Origin: Pseudomonas bharatica CSV86
Lineage (GTDB): Bacteria > Pseudomonadota > Gammaproteobacteria > Pseudomonadales > Pseudomonadaceae
Length of the DNA stretch: 64,000 nucleotides
Direction: 5' to 3'
Assembly (NCBI RefSeq): GCF_000319305.2
Contig: NZ_AMWJ02000001.1
Location: 1,240,001 to 1,304,000 of the forward strand
The position numbers were made by a program, and so were the translations under genes. Each line of letters opens with the position of its first letter. The stretch's first letter is position 1. This document shows, piece after piece, positions 17,322 through 26,629 of the stretch. A model generated the notes under the pieces. That model was not told where the DNA came from. It did no database searches and saw only the letters and a list, made by a program, of their open reading frames with translations.

Positions 17322-18911
17322 TCAAGCCGAAGATTTGACCCCATCTGCCAACGCCACGCAAATCCGGTTCCGGCCCCCCTGCTTGGCCCGATACAACTGC
17401 TCATCCGCCACCTCGAACACCCTGGCCGCGTTCTCCGAGTGCAACGGCCAGGCCGCCACGCCCATGGATACGGTCATGTGCCTGATGGTTTCGAACGTCG
17501 TTTCCTCCACCACGCTGCGCAACCGCTCGGCCACCCGCGCCGCGGCTTCCGGCGTGGCCCCCGGCAGCAGCATGAAGAATTCCTCGCCTCCCGAGCGGCA
17601 CACCACGTCGTTGTCCCGCGAGCAGCCGCGCATCAGCTCGGCCAGTGCCTGCAGCACTTCATCGCCCACGGCATGCCCGAAGCGGTCGTTGACCTGCTTG
17701 AAGTGATCGATATCGATCGCCACCACGGCGAACGGGCGTTTTTCCGCCTGCCACAAGGTTACCGCCAGGTCCAGGCCGCGGCGGTTGCGCAGGCCGGTCA
17801 GCGGGTCGGTCTGGATATCGTGGTTGAGTTTGCCCAGGCGCTCATGCAGCAGGTTCAGCCCGATCAGCAAGGCACGCTTGAGCTCCGAGGATTCGAAATA
17901 CCAGGAGCGCACCCCCTGGATATGCGCACTGGTTTCCGGCTCGCTGAGGCGATGCGCGCCGGCGGCCAGTTGCTTGAGCGGCTGGGCGATGATCCGCGAG
18001 AACCACCAGATCAGGATGAAACTGACGATGGCCAGCGGCACGGTCTTGGCGAACATACTCAACAGCAGGTCGTTGAGGCCCTCCAGCGTCGCCTCGGTGG
18101 AGCGCTGCGCGACGATGCCCCAGTGCGCCGAGGGCACCGTGGCGAAGCCGGCCAGCATGTCCTGGCCTTTGCTGTTGATCACTCGCTGGGTCCCGCTCTG
18201 GCGATAGGCGAAGCTGTCGATCAGGCTGTTGGCGCCGACGATGGTGCCGACCCGGTCGGCGTCCGGGTGGTACAGCAGGCGCCGGTTGGCATCGACCACA
18301 TAGAGGTAGGAACCGTTCTTGTAGTAATGCTCGCCAAGCAGTTCGTTGAGGATGCTCTTGTGCTTGAGGTAGATGCTTCCGCCCACCAGGCCCAGGTAGT
18401 TGCCGCCGCGATCGAACACCGGGTGGGAAACGAAGATGATCAGGTTATTGGTCGAGGAAATGTAGGGGCTGGAGATCAGCGGCTTGCGCTCGCGCAGCGC
18501 GGCGGCCGCGCCTTCGGACTGCAGCTTGCGCCCGACGATCTGCAGGGTGTCGGGGGAGGTGGACAGCACCACGCCCTGGGCATTGGTGACGATCACCGAG
18601 TTGAACGTGTTGGTCTGCAGCCGCAGGCGCGCCGCTTCGGCATCGAGAAAGGCGATATCGTCGAAATCCCGGGCCAGCAGATTGGCCGCGTAGGCCAGTT
18701 GCTGCTGCGAGGCTTGCAGGTAGGTTTCGGTACTGGAGGCCAGCTTCGACGCGTAGGCCAGGTTGGCCTCCAGGGCGTTATCGATCAGCAACTGATATTG
18801 CACGCGATAGCTGGCATGAAAGCTGTTGAGCAGGGTGACCAGCGCCGTGAGCAGCGTCAGCAGCAGAATGAGGCTGCGCAGGTCCCAGCGGAAGAACGTC
18901 TTGAACGGCAC
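17322..18911 (-). CDS. Membrane diguanylate cyclase with dCache sensor
   Basis: A 529-residue sensor enzyme making c-di-GMP from two GTP. An N-terminal helix (SLILLLTLLTALVTLLN) leads into a periplasmic double-Cache region of about 270 residues, then a second helix at VPLAIVSFILIWWFS, a HAMP-like linker and a GGDEF domain. The active-site motif is GGEEF near residue 440, and an RxxD inhibitory site (RDND) lies five residues before it, so feedback inhibition is likely. I chose GTG 18911, preceded by AAGGGGG, instead of an upstream start at 19013. The signal is unknown. It is divergent from the next c-di-GMP gene. Confidence 0.88.
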   Translation of the reverse strand: MPFKTFFRWDLRSLILLLTLLTALVTLLNSFHASYRVQYQLLIDNALEANLAYASKLASSTETYLQASQQQLAYAANLLARDFDDIAFLDAEAARLRLQTNTFNSVIVTNAQGVVLSTSPDTLQIVGRKLQSEGAAAALRERKPLISSPYISSTNNLIIFVSHPVFDRGGNYLGLVGGSIYLKHKSILNELLGEHYYKNGSYLYVVDANRRLLYHPDADRVGTIVGANSLIDSFAYRQSGTQRVINSKGQDMLAGFATVPSAHWGIVAQRSTEATLEGLNDLLLSMFAKTVPLAIVSFILIWWFSRIIAQPLKQLAAGAHRLSEPETSAHIQGVRSWYFESSELKRALLIGLNLLHERLGKLNHDIQTDPLTGLRNRRGLDLAVTLWQAEKRPFAVVAIDIDHFKQVNDRFGHAVGDEVLQALAELMRGCSRDNDVVCRSGGEEFFMLLPGATPEAAARVAERLRSVVEETTFETIRHMTVSMGVAAWPLHSENAARVFEVADEQLYRAKQGGRNRICVALADGVKSSA

Positions 18912-19162
18912 CGAAGCCCCCTTGCTTCTGATCACCTGGAATGGGTGCGCCAAGGGTAAAGCGACTTTCCCTCGATAGCCACAACGCGGGTAAGGCGATG
19001 GGCTGTCGGTCACGGTGATGGACCCGCGACTGGCGGCAGTAATATCATGGAGCTATCAATACGTGTGCCATGGAGGCGAGACCCGTTGATCCCCGGCTAT
19101 CACCTGGCACCGGCTTCCCCTACCACCCCGGTCGCCCGGCGCCGGAATCCATTGAGTAGAAG

Positions 19163-21742
19163 ATGACGCCTCAGGACAACCGTTCCATCGAATTGTCGCT
19201 GGCTCAACTGGCCGCCCTGGACCGGGTGATGGCAATCGCCGAGTTCACCCCGGACGGCACCTTGCTGCGGGCCAACGATAACTTCCTGATGCTAATGGGC
19301 TACACGCTGGAACAGGTCACCGGTCGCCACCACCGCACGTTCTGCTCGGCCAAGCAGGTGCAGAGCGCCGACTATGCAGATTTCTGGCCACGCCTGCGCG
19401 ATGGCGGCGGCAGTTCCGGGATTGTCGAGCGGATCCGCAGCGACGGCCGCAGTTGCTGGCTCGAAGCGACCTACACCCCGGTGTTCGACGGCCAGGGCGA
19501 ACTGACCCAGATCCTCAAGATCGCCACCGATATCACCCCGCGCCTGGCCCTGGAGCGCATGCAGCAAGAGCGCCTGCGCATGTTGTCGCTGGTGGCCGAC
19601 GCCAGCGATACGGCGGTGATGATCAGCGACAGCCAGCGCCGCATCGCCTACACCAACGCCGGCTTCGGGCGCATGTTCGGCTGGCAGGCCGAGGAGATCA
19701 AAGGGCGCAGCCCCATGGCCCTGCTGGTGCCGGAAAAGGACGAGCAAAGCATCGCCGAGTACTACGCCGAGCTGTACGCCGCCGGGTCCATGCAGCGCGA
19801 AGAGATCGTCGTCGGCAAGCACGGGCAACGCTACTGGGCCAAGGTCGTGAGCAACCCGGTGTTCGATGCAGGCGGCCATCTGCAGCACACCGTGACCCTG
19901 TTCACCGATATCACCCAGGCCAAGATGCACGAGGCCCTGCAACACCGGGTGCTCGAAGCCATGGCCCGGGAACAGCCGTTGACCGAAGTGCTGGAGCTGA
20001 TCTGCCTGGAAGTGGAGCGCATCGCCCCGGAGCTGGCGGCCTCGATCCTGCGGGTCGACGACGAGGGGCAGTTGCATTCGCTGGCTGCGCCGAGCCTTCC
20101 GGGGGAATACAGCCGCCAGCTCAATGGCGTGCGCATCGGCCCGACGGTCGGGTCCTGCGGGACGTCGGCGTGGCGCAACGAAGCGGTACTGGTCGATGAC
20201 ATCCACAGCGATCCGCTGTGGGCCGACTACCAGGACCTGGCCAGCCAGCTGGGCTTTCGCAGTTGCTGGTCGACGCCGATCCGCAACAGCCAGGGCGCGG
20301 CCATCGGCACCTTCGCCTTCTATTTCCGTGAACCGCGCAACGTCGCTTCGGCGTTGTTCCACCAGCGCCTCGTGGACGCCTGTGCGCACCTGTGTTCCCT
20401 GGCCCTGGAGCGTGAGAACTCGCGCCAGCGGATCCGCCAGCTGGCCTATTACGACGCCCTCACCGGATTGCCCAACCGCAGCCTGCTGCAGGCCAAGGCC
20501 GACCAGGCGATCGCCAGCGCGGACCGCAATAACGAGCAGGTCGCGGTGCTGTTCATCGACCTCGATCGCTTCAAGCAGGTCAACGACTCCCTTGGCCATC
20601 CGGCCGGCGACGAACTGCTGCGCCAGGTGGCGAAGCGGATGCGCAGCGAGCTGCGTGCCTCCGATATCGCCGGGCGGCTATCGGGCGATGAATTCGTGGT
20701 GATCCTGCCGCAATGCGACGGCGACCATGCCGCCGATGCGGTGGAGCGCATCCAGCTGCTGCTCAGCGAACCGCTGACCATCGCCCAGACCCACCTGGCA
20801 ATTTCCGCCAGCGTCGGCGTGGCCATGTATCCCGCCGATGGCTGCGATGTCGAAACCCTGCTGCACCGCGCCGACATGGCCATGTACCAGGCCAAGAGCA
20901 GTGGTCGCGGCTGCTTCAGCTTCTTCAGCAGCGAGCTGAACAAGCTCGCCCAGGAGCGCCTGGCCCTGGAAAACGCCCTGCGCGAGGCCTTGCAGAAAGA
21001 CCAGTTGCGCCTGCATTACCAGCCGCAAGTGGAAATGGCCACTGGCCGTCTGTACGGCGTGGAAGCCTTGGCGCGCTGGACCCATCCGCAACTGGGCGAG
21101 ATCTCCCCGGCGCGTTTCATTCCGCTGGCAGAGGAATGCGGACTGGTCGCCGACCTGGGACGCTGGGCATTGCGCGAGGCGTGCCGGCAGTTGTCCGAAT
21201 GGCGTGCCCGGGGCCTGGCGGTGCCGGCGGTGGCGGTAAACCTGTCGCCGACCAGTTTCCATAACCTCGACCTGCCACGCATGATCGCCGATACCTTGCG
21301 CAGCCATGACCTGGCCCCGGCGGACCTGACCCTGGAACTGACCGAGAACATCCTGCTGGACACCAACCCGAGCACCATGAAGACCATCGACGAGGTACAT
21401 GCCCAAGGGGTGCGCCTGTCGATGGATGACTTCGGCACCGGGTATTCCAGCCTGAGCTACCTGCGGCGCCTGCCGGTGTCGGAACTCAAGCTCGATCGCA
21501 GTTTCGTCGCCGACATCGAAACCGATGAAGCGGCCCGGGCCTTGAGCAACGCGATCCTCGGCATCGGCCGCAGCCTGCACCTGACGGTGGTGGCGGAGGG
21601 CATCGAGACCGAATCGCAGAGTGTCTGGCTGGAGAAGCAGGGTTACCCGGTTGCGCAGGGCTATCTGTTCTCGCCACCGCTGGCGCCTGATGCGCTGGCC
21701 CGGTGGCTGGAGGAGCGGGTGGTGGTGATGGGGGAGGCTTAA
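19163..21742 (+). CDS. PAS-PAS-GAF-GGDEF-EAL c-di-GMP signalling protein
   Basis: A cytoplasmic protein of 859 residues. It has PAS domains at about 15-135 and 140-265, a GAF domain at about 270-420, GGDEF at 425-590 and EAL at 600-850. The cyclase motif is degenerate (SGDEF at 507, with RASD five residues before), so cyclase activity is doubtful. The EAL half keeps its catalytic residues: EAL from E634, ELTENILL, DDFGTGYSS and AEGIET. The protein most likely degrades c-di-GMP, with the GGDEF half sensing GTP as in related proteins. No membrane segment is seen. It is divergent from the diguanylate cyclase, a likely opposed pair. Confidence 0.92.
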   Translation: MTPQDNRSIELSLAQLAALDRVMAIAEFTPDGTLLRANDNFLMLMGYTLEQVTGRHHRTFCSAKQVQSADYADFWPRLRDGGGSSGIVERIRSDGRSCWLEATYTPVFDGQGELTQILKIATDITPRLALERMQQERLRMLSLVADASDTAVMISDSQRRIAYTNAGFGRMFGWQAEEIKGRSPMALLVPEKDEQSIAEYYAELYAAGSMQREEIVVGKHGQRYWAKVVSNPVFDAGGHLQHTVTLFTDITQAKMHEALQHRVLEAMAREQPLTEVLELICLEVERIAPELAASILRVDDEGQLHSLAAPSLPGEYSRQLNGVRIGPTVGSCGTSAWRNEAVLVDDIHSDPLWADYQDLASQLGFRSCWSTPIRNSQGAAIGTFAFYFREPRNVASALFHQRLVDACAHLCSLALERENSRQRIRQLAYYDALTGLPNRSLLQAKADQAIASADRNNEQVAVLFIDLDRFKQVNDSLGHPAGDELLRQVAKRMRSELRASDIAGRLSGDEFVVILPQCDGDHAADAVERIQLLLSEPLTIAQTHLAISASVGVAMYPADGCDVETLLHRADMAMYQAKSSGRGCFSFFSSELNKLAQERLALENALREALQKDQLRLHYQPQVEMATGRLYGVEALARWTHPQLGEISPARFIPLAEECGLVADLGRWALREACRQLSEWRARGLAVPAVAVNLSPTSFHNLDLPRMIADTLRSHDLAPADLTLELTENILLDTNPSTMKTIDEVHAQGVRLSMDDFGTGYSSLSYLRRLPVSELKLDRSFVADIETDEAARALSNAILGIGRSLHLTVVAEGIETESQSVWLEKQGYPVAQGYLFSPPLAPDALARWLEERVVVMGEA

Positions 21743-21759
21743 GTTCTGGGGTGACTTTC

Positions 21760-21830
21760 AGGGCCTCATCGCTGGCAAGCCAGCTCCCACAAGGACCTGT
21801 GGGAGCTGGCTTGCCAGCGATGAGGCCCTG
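21760..21830. repeat. REPIN palindrome
   Basis: Near-perfect palindrome CAGGGCCTCATCGCTGGCAA and its complement around AGGACC. It lies between the convergent PAS-GGDEF-EAL and OprD genes, five bases from the porin stop, and is likely to form the shared transcript end. Confidence 0.95.
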
Positions 21831-21834
21831 AAGA

Positions 21835-23079
21835 TCACCAGAGCGCCAAGGTGTAACTCACGATCAAGCGGTTCTCGTCCAGATCATTGCCGAAGTGGCT
21901 GGAGCGCACCGTCGCATTCCTCCATTTCACCCCAAGGTTCTTCAGCGGTCCGCTCTGGATCACATAGCCGATATCCGTATCCCGCTCCCATTCCTTTCCG
22001 TCCGGTCGTCCTGCACCGAGGTCGATAGCGTCGCCACTCAGGTAGCGGGTCATGAAGGTCAGCCCGGGAAGCCCGACGCTGGCGAAATTGAAGTCATAGC
22101 GCGCCTGCCACGAACGTTCGTCCTTGTTGGCGAAGTCGCCGATCTGCACGAAGTTCACCAGGTATGCGTCGGCGCCATTGATGTAGGCGAAGCCGGTATC
22201 GCCGCTCATGCGCTGGTAACCCAGGCCGAAGGCATGGCCGCCGATGCCGTAGGTGAACATCGCGCCCAGGGCCTTGTTGTCGACATTGCTGGCGCCGTCA
22301 TCCAGCGAGCGGGCAAAGCGCAGGTCGCTCTTCAACGTCTGCCCGCCGCCCAGCGCCCAGGTGTGGCCGAGGCCGAGCATGTGCTGGCGATACAGGTGCT
22401 CGAGTTCGCCGTAGCTGTAGCTGGTGCTCAGGCTGTCGGTCCACTTGTAGTTGAGGTGGCCGAAGTTGAAGCGGTCGCTGGCATTGGAGCGGGTAACGAT
22501 GCCCTTCGCCGCTCCGGTGGTGAGGCTGATGTCCTCGTAGTCCTGGGAGTCGCGCTGGTTGACCTGGCGCAACTGGCCGAGGTCGAGGCTCAGGTTGCTG
22601 ATTTCCTGAACCGTGAGCTGCCCACCTTCGAAAACCTGTGGCAGCAGGCGCGAATCGTTGGGCATCAGTACCGGCAACTTGGGAATCAACGTACCGAGTT
22701 TGAGCACGCTGTTGGACGCGCGAACCTTGGCGGTCAGGCCGAGGTCGCCATAGCTGTCCTGGGCACGCCTGGGCGCTTCGCGGTCACGTTGCAGCAGGCC
22801 GCTGCCGGCGCGGTCCGGGCTGGAGTCGAGCTTGAGGCCGAGCAGGCCGATGGCATCGACGCCGAAACCCAGGGTGCCCTCGGTAAAGCCGGATTCGTAG
22901 CGCAGCAGGAAGCCCTGGGCCCATTCGTCGATCTTCGACTGGGCGGCGCCATCCTGGCGAAAGTCGCGATTGAAATAGAAGTTGCGCATTTCCAGGCTGG
23001 CCTTGCTGTCGTCGACAAAGGCGGCCTGGGCCTGGCAGCAGAGGAGGGCGAGGGCCAGCGGGGTAAGGGTGCGGTACAT
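21835..23079 (-). CDS. OprD-family outer-membrane porin
   Basis: A 414-residue substrate-specific porin with a clear signal peptide (LTPLALALLCCQAQAAFVDD, cleavage after AQA). It then has the OprD hallmarks: ASLEMRNFYFNRDFR at the mature N-terminus, ASNSVLKLGTLIPKLPVLMPNDSRLLPQ (split here) and a C-terminal Trp for outer-membrane insertion. OprD porins carry small carboxylates or amino acids. It follows actP by 29 bases on the same strand, so it likely passes acetate or a similar monocarboxylate across the outer membrane. Substrate is inferred from context. Confidence 0.9.
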   Translation of the reverse strand: MYRTLTPLALALLCCQAQAAFVDDSKASLEMRNFYFNRDFRQDGAAQSKIDEWAQGFLLRYESGFTEGTLGFGVDAIGLLGLKLDSSPDRAGSGLLQRDREAPRRAQDSYGDLGLTAKVRASNSVLKLGTLIPKLPVLMPNDSRLLPQVFEGGQLTVQEISNLSLDLGQLRQVNQRDSQDYEDISLTTGAAKGIVTRSNASDRFNFGHLNYKWTDSLSTSYSYGELEHLYRQHMLGLGHTWALGGGQTLKSDLRFARSLDDGASNVDNKALGAMFTYGIGGHAFGLGYQRMSGDTGFAYINGADAYLVNFVQIGDFANKDERSWQARYDFNFASVGLPGLTFMTRYLSGDAIDLGAGRPDGKEWERDTDIGYVIQSGPLKNLGVKWRNATVRSSHFGNDLDENRLIVSYTLALW

Positions 23080-23108
23080 GCTTGGGATCTCTTGTTGTTG
23101 TTATGGAA

Positions 23109-24767
23109 TCAGTGACTGGACGCGGCAGCGGCACCGAGGCCGGTCTGGGCGCGGACGAACTGGTCGTCGAAGGCCTCGCGTTCACGGGCCGCGCGAGCGC
23201 TGTTGTCGAGCAGCGAGACGACCACGGTGACCAGGAACGCCAGCGGCATGGAGAACAGCGCCGGATGGTCGTAGGGGTAGATGGCCTGGGCGTTGCCCAG
23301 CACGGCGACCCACACTGCCGGCGACAGGATCACCAGCACCAGCGCGCTGACCAGCCCGGTAAAGCCACCGGCCAGGGCGCCGCGGGTGGTCAGGCCTTTC
23401 CAGTACATGGCCATGATCAGCACGGGGAAGTTGGTCGAGGCGGCGATGCCGAAGGTCAGGCCGACAAGGAAGGCGATGTTCTGGTTCTCGAACAGCAGGC
23501 CCAGGCAGATCGCGACCAGGCCAAGGCCTACGGTGGCGAAGCGGGTCACGCGCATTTCCTGTTGCTCGGTCGCGCGGCCTTTCTTCAGCACCGTGGCGTA
23601 CAGGTCATGGGAAATCGCCGAGGCCCCGGCCAGGGCCAGTCCGGAGACCACCGCCAGGATGGTGGCGAAGGCCACTGCCGAGAGGAAACCGAGGAACAGG
23701 TTGCCGCCCACCGCCTTGGCCAGGTGCATGGCGACCATGTTGCCGCCGCCGATCAGCGCCGCCTTCACATCGCCACCGACGAAGAACTGCGGGTCGGTGC
23801 CGACGATGACGATGGCCGCATAGCCGAGGACCATCACCACCAGGAAGAAGAAACCGATGAAACCGGTCGCGTAGAACACCGATTTGCGCGCTTCCTTGGC
23901 GTTGGGCACGGTGAAGAAGCGCATCAGGATATGCGGCAGCCCGGCGATGCCGAATACCAGGCCGAGGGACAGCGAGGCGGCATTGATCGGATCAGCCAGC
24001 ATCGAGCCGGGGCCCATGATGTTCCAGCCCGTGGCATGGGCCTGGACCGCGCGGGCAGCCAGGGTTTCGAAGCTGAAGCCGAATTCGGCCATCGCCAGCA
24101 GTGCCAGGGTGGTGCCGCCGACAAGCAGCAGCACGGCCTTGATGATCTGCACCCAGGTGGTGGCGATCATCCCGCCGAAGATCACGTAGACCAGCATCAG
24201 CACGCCCACCACCATCACTGCCGTGCGGTAGTCGAGGCCGAACAGCAGCTTGATCAATTGCCCCGCACCGACCATCTGCACCACCAGGTAGCAGCACACC
24301 ACGGTCAACGAGCCGAAGGCGGCGAAGGTGCGGATGCGGGTCTGGTCGAGGCGGTAGGAGACGATGTCGGCGAAGGTGAAACGCCCGAGGTTGCGCAAGC
24401 GCTCGGCCATCAGGAAGGTGATGATCGGCCAGCCGACGAAGAACGCCACGGTGTAGATGAAGCCGTCGTAACCCTTGGCGAAGACCAGGCTGGACAGGCC
24501 CAGCAGCGTGGCGGCGGACATATAGTCACCGGCAATCGCCAGGCCGTTCTGGAAACCGCTGATACCGCCGCCGGCGGTGTAGAAGTCCGAGGTCGACCGG
24601 GTTTGCCGGGCGGCCCACCAGGTGATCGCCAGGGTACCCAGGACGAAGACGAAGAACATGCCGATGGCATGCAGGTTGACTGGCTGTTTTTCCGCGCCCA
24701 TCGGCGCGGCGAGGGCGAGCGCCGGGGCCAAGAGGAGGGCGCCGAGGCAGAGCAGGTAGCGGCTCAT
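23109..24767 (-). CDS. actP: Cation/acetate symporter ActP
   Basis: A sodium:solute symporter (SSSF) of 552 residues taking up acetate and related short acids, in the inner membrane. A cleavable signal ([19 protein letters not shown]) precedes 13 or so helices. SSSF signatures include [31 protein letters not shown] and [20 protein letters not shown] 24767 overlaps the TGA of the DUF485 gene (ATGA), so the two are coupled, as is usual for yjcH-actP. No acs gene is nearby, so another monocarboxylate is possible. Confidence 0.92.
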   Translation of the reverse strand: MSRYLLCLGALLLAPALALAAPMGAEKQPVNLHAIGMFFVFVLGTLAITWWAARQTRSTSDFYTAGGGISGFQNGLAIAGDYMSAATLLGLSSLVFAKGYDGFIYTVAFFVGWPIITFLMAERLRNLGRFTFADIVSYRLDQTRIRTFAAFGSLTVVCCYLVVQMVGAGQLIKLLFGLDYRTAVMVVGVLMLVYVIFGGMIATTWVQIIKAVLLLVGGTTLALLAMAEFGFSFETLAARAVQAHATGWNIMGPGSMLADPINAASLSLGLVFGIAGLPHILMRFFTVPNAKEARKSVFYATGFIGFFFLVVMVLGYAAIVIVGTDPQFFVGGDVKAALIGGGNMVAMHLAKAVGGNLFLGFLSAVAFATILAVVSGLALAGASAISHDLYATVLKKGRATEQQEMRVTRFATVGLGLVAICLGLLFENQNIAFLVGLTFGIAASTNFPVLIMAMYWKGLTTRGALAGGFTGLVSALVLVILSPAVWVAVLGNAQAIYPYDHPALFSMPLAFLVTVVVSLLDNSARAAREREAFDDQFVRAQTGLGAAAASSH

Positions 24768-25090
24768 TTCAGTTCCTCCAGCAGTTGGCTGCTCATGGCG
24801 TCGAAGCGGGTATTGGCGCTGCGCACGTACCAGCCGGTGAGCAGCCAGGACAGCACGATCAGCGCTGCCGCCAGCGGAATGCCGAGGGTCAGTTGGCGGC
24901 CCTCGGCCAAGGGTGCATGCAGCCAATGCGGCTGGAAGGCCACCACCGCCATGAACAGGTAGTAGGCGCCCAGTACGGCGGCGCTGAGGGACCAGGACAG
25001 GCGCGAGCGCTCGCGCACCAGGCGCTGGAATTTCGGATTGGCGCGAATCCGCGCGCAGCGTTGGGCATGGGACAGATCGGTGCTGCTCAT
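24764..25090 (-). CDS. DUF485 inner-membrane protein (YjcH-like)
   Basis: A 108-residue protein with two membrane helices ([40 protein letters not shown]) and a DUF485 N-terminus ([14 protein letters not shown]). DUF485 proteins are encoded directly before ActP-type symporters and may assist them; the exact role is unknown. ATG 25090 is preferred to 25132 because it matches the family length and has GGAGCACC just upstream. It is the first gene of the DUF485-actP-oprD unit. Confidence 0.9.
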   Translation of the reverse strand: MSSTDLSHAQRCARIRANPKFQRLVRERSRLSWSLSAAVLGAYYLFMAVVAFQPHWLHAPLAEGRQLTLGIPLAAALIVLSWLLTGWYVRSANTRFDAMSSQLLEELK

Positions 25091-25494
25091 GGGTGGTGCT
25101 CCTTGGTTTTTCTTATGGTTGTGGTCCGGCACTTTTTTCGGCGTGCAGGTGGTCGTGGCGGCGGGCAGGGCCCGTCACCGGATTCGCGGATGAAATGCGG
25201 CTGGCGCGTCTAGGCGCCGGGGATAGGTGTTCGGAAGAGGGAGGGAGGACGGCTGGCGATGGAATGAGGAATCGACATGTGAGGCACCCGGCGGCTGATT
25301 GTTAGCTCTTGATGGTTGCTGCTTCCCTGTCGAGGGGAGGCTCCGGGGAGTTATATAACAGTCTTGAGTTTATATGGAAGTAATACCTGCTATATATAGT
25401 ATTTACACTATATTTAATTTGGATTTTATTGGGGTTTTTAGCCAAGGTGAGGCTGCTTAATGGATTAGTTACCAGATGGTCGGTTGCTGCTGAT
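25091..25494. other. Long intergenic region upstream of the acetate-type operon
   Basis: About 400 bases without a gene. The part next to DUF485 must hold its promoter. The stretch 25355-25445 is strikingly AT-rich for this genome (many TATA and TTTAT steps), unlike its neighbours, and may be a binding site for nucleoid proteins. No clear sigma-54 site was found. Confidence 0.4.
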
Positions 25495-25577
25495 GGCCCT
25501 ATCGCTGGCAAGCCAGCTCCCACAGTGTCCGCGGCGCTGCCGAACCTTGTGGGAGCTGGCTTGCCAGCGATGAGGCC
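25495..25577. repeat. REPIN palindrome
   Basis: Two inverted REP units with a longer spacer (GTGTCCGCGGCGCTGCCGAACC) than usual, ending 11 bases before the LysR stop. Confidence 0.95.
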
Positions 25578-25587
25578 AACACGGCCC

Positions 25588-26502
25588 TCAGCCAACCTCC
25601 GCCAACCGCGCCATCACGATTCCAGCTTCTTCCCGCAACGCCCCGCAAAACGCTTCCACGAACCCCGAAGACGCCCGAAACTCCGGCCGCACCAGCATCA
25701 CCCGATACGGAATCGATACCTCCAGCCGCCGCACCTGCAAGCCTCGCCCGGCCTCGCGCAGCGCGCTCAGCGGATTGATGATCGCCACCCCCAGCCCTTC
25801 ACGCACCATGGCGCACACCGACGCGGCATTGGTCGTCTCGATCACCGTATGCCGCTCGACCCCGGCCTGGCGGAATTGCTCGTCCAGTTGCTGACGATAG
25901 ATATCCCGCCCGGCCAGGTTGATAAAGGCCACGCCCTGGAAATCCGTCACTGCCAGGCGCTCGCGTTCCAGCAACCCATGGCCGTCGGGCAGCACGCAGA
26001 GCATATCGGCGCTGAACAGCAATTCACCCCGGGTTCCACGCGGCACCTGCTCACCCTCGGTCAACCCAAGGTCATGGCGCTGGGCGCTGAGGGATTCCTC
26101 CAGCAGTGGTGACTCCTGGGCGCTGATGCACAGCCCGACGCCGGCATGTTCGCGCTGGAACTGCTTGCACACCCGGGGCAGCAGGGTCTGGGAAAATAGC
26201 GGCAGGCAGGTCAGGTCCAGTTGTCCGTGCTCGAAGCGACGCATCGACTCCACGATGCTGTTGATCCGCTCCAGTCCGACATAGGAGCGTTCCACTTCCT
26301 CCAGCAGCATCAGCGCCTGGGCGGTAGGCAGCAGGCGCCCGCCCTGGCGATCGAACAGCTTCAGGCCGCTGAGGTTCTCCAGCCGCGCCAGCTCTCGGCT
26401 AACGGTCGGCTGCGAGGTAAACAGCAGGCGCGCAGCTCCGGTAACACTGCCGGCCAGCATGATGGCGCGGAAGACTTCGATATGACGGACGGAAAGGGAC
26501 AT
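25588..26502 (-). CDS. lysR: LysR-family regulator, divergent from lysA
   Basis: A 304-residue LysR-type regulator. The helix-turn-helix is at residues 18-37 (AGSVTGAARLLFTSQPTVSR), followed by the usual linker helix and an effector domain with LLPRVCKQFQREHAGVGL. ATG 26502 gives the family start MSLSVRHIEVFRAI. It is divergent from a diaminopimelate decarboxylase gene across 127 bases, the same arrangement as lysR/lysA in enterobacteria. I infer that it activates lysA in response to diaminopimelate or lysine levels. Confidence 0.85.
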   Translation of the reverse strand: MSLSVRHIEVFRAIMLAGSVTGAARLLFTSQPTVSRELARLENLSGLKLFDRQGGRLLPTAQALMLLEEVERSYVGLERINSIVESMRRFEHGQLDLTCLPLFSQTLLPRVCKQFQREHAGVGLCISAQESPLLEESLSAQRHDLGLTEGEQVPRGTRGELLFSADMLCVLPDGHGLLERERLAVTDFQGVAFINLAGRDIYRQQLDEQFRQAGVERHTVIETTNAASVCAMVREGLGVAIINPLSALREAGRGLQVRRLEVSIPYRVMLVRPEFRASSGFVEAFCGALREEAGIVMARLAEVG

Positions 26503-26629
26503 GGCGGCGGGTCTGTTCGAAAAGAGGTGCATATCAGAACTGAATGATCCGACAAAGAATAGATATTTTTCTGAATGGATGCCGTTCGGCATCATGGCGA
26601 TCTTTCCATTCCGCAGGATGTTTCCCGCA

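Noticed and set aside
17280..18959. A 559-codon open frame opposite the diguanylate cyclase
   Set aside because: Shadow frame; the other strand has clear Cache and GGDEF motifs.
23082..24962. A 626-codon open frame opposite actP
   Set aside because: Antisense shadow of the intact symporter gene, with low-complexity Asp/Glu/His/Gln composition.
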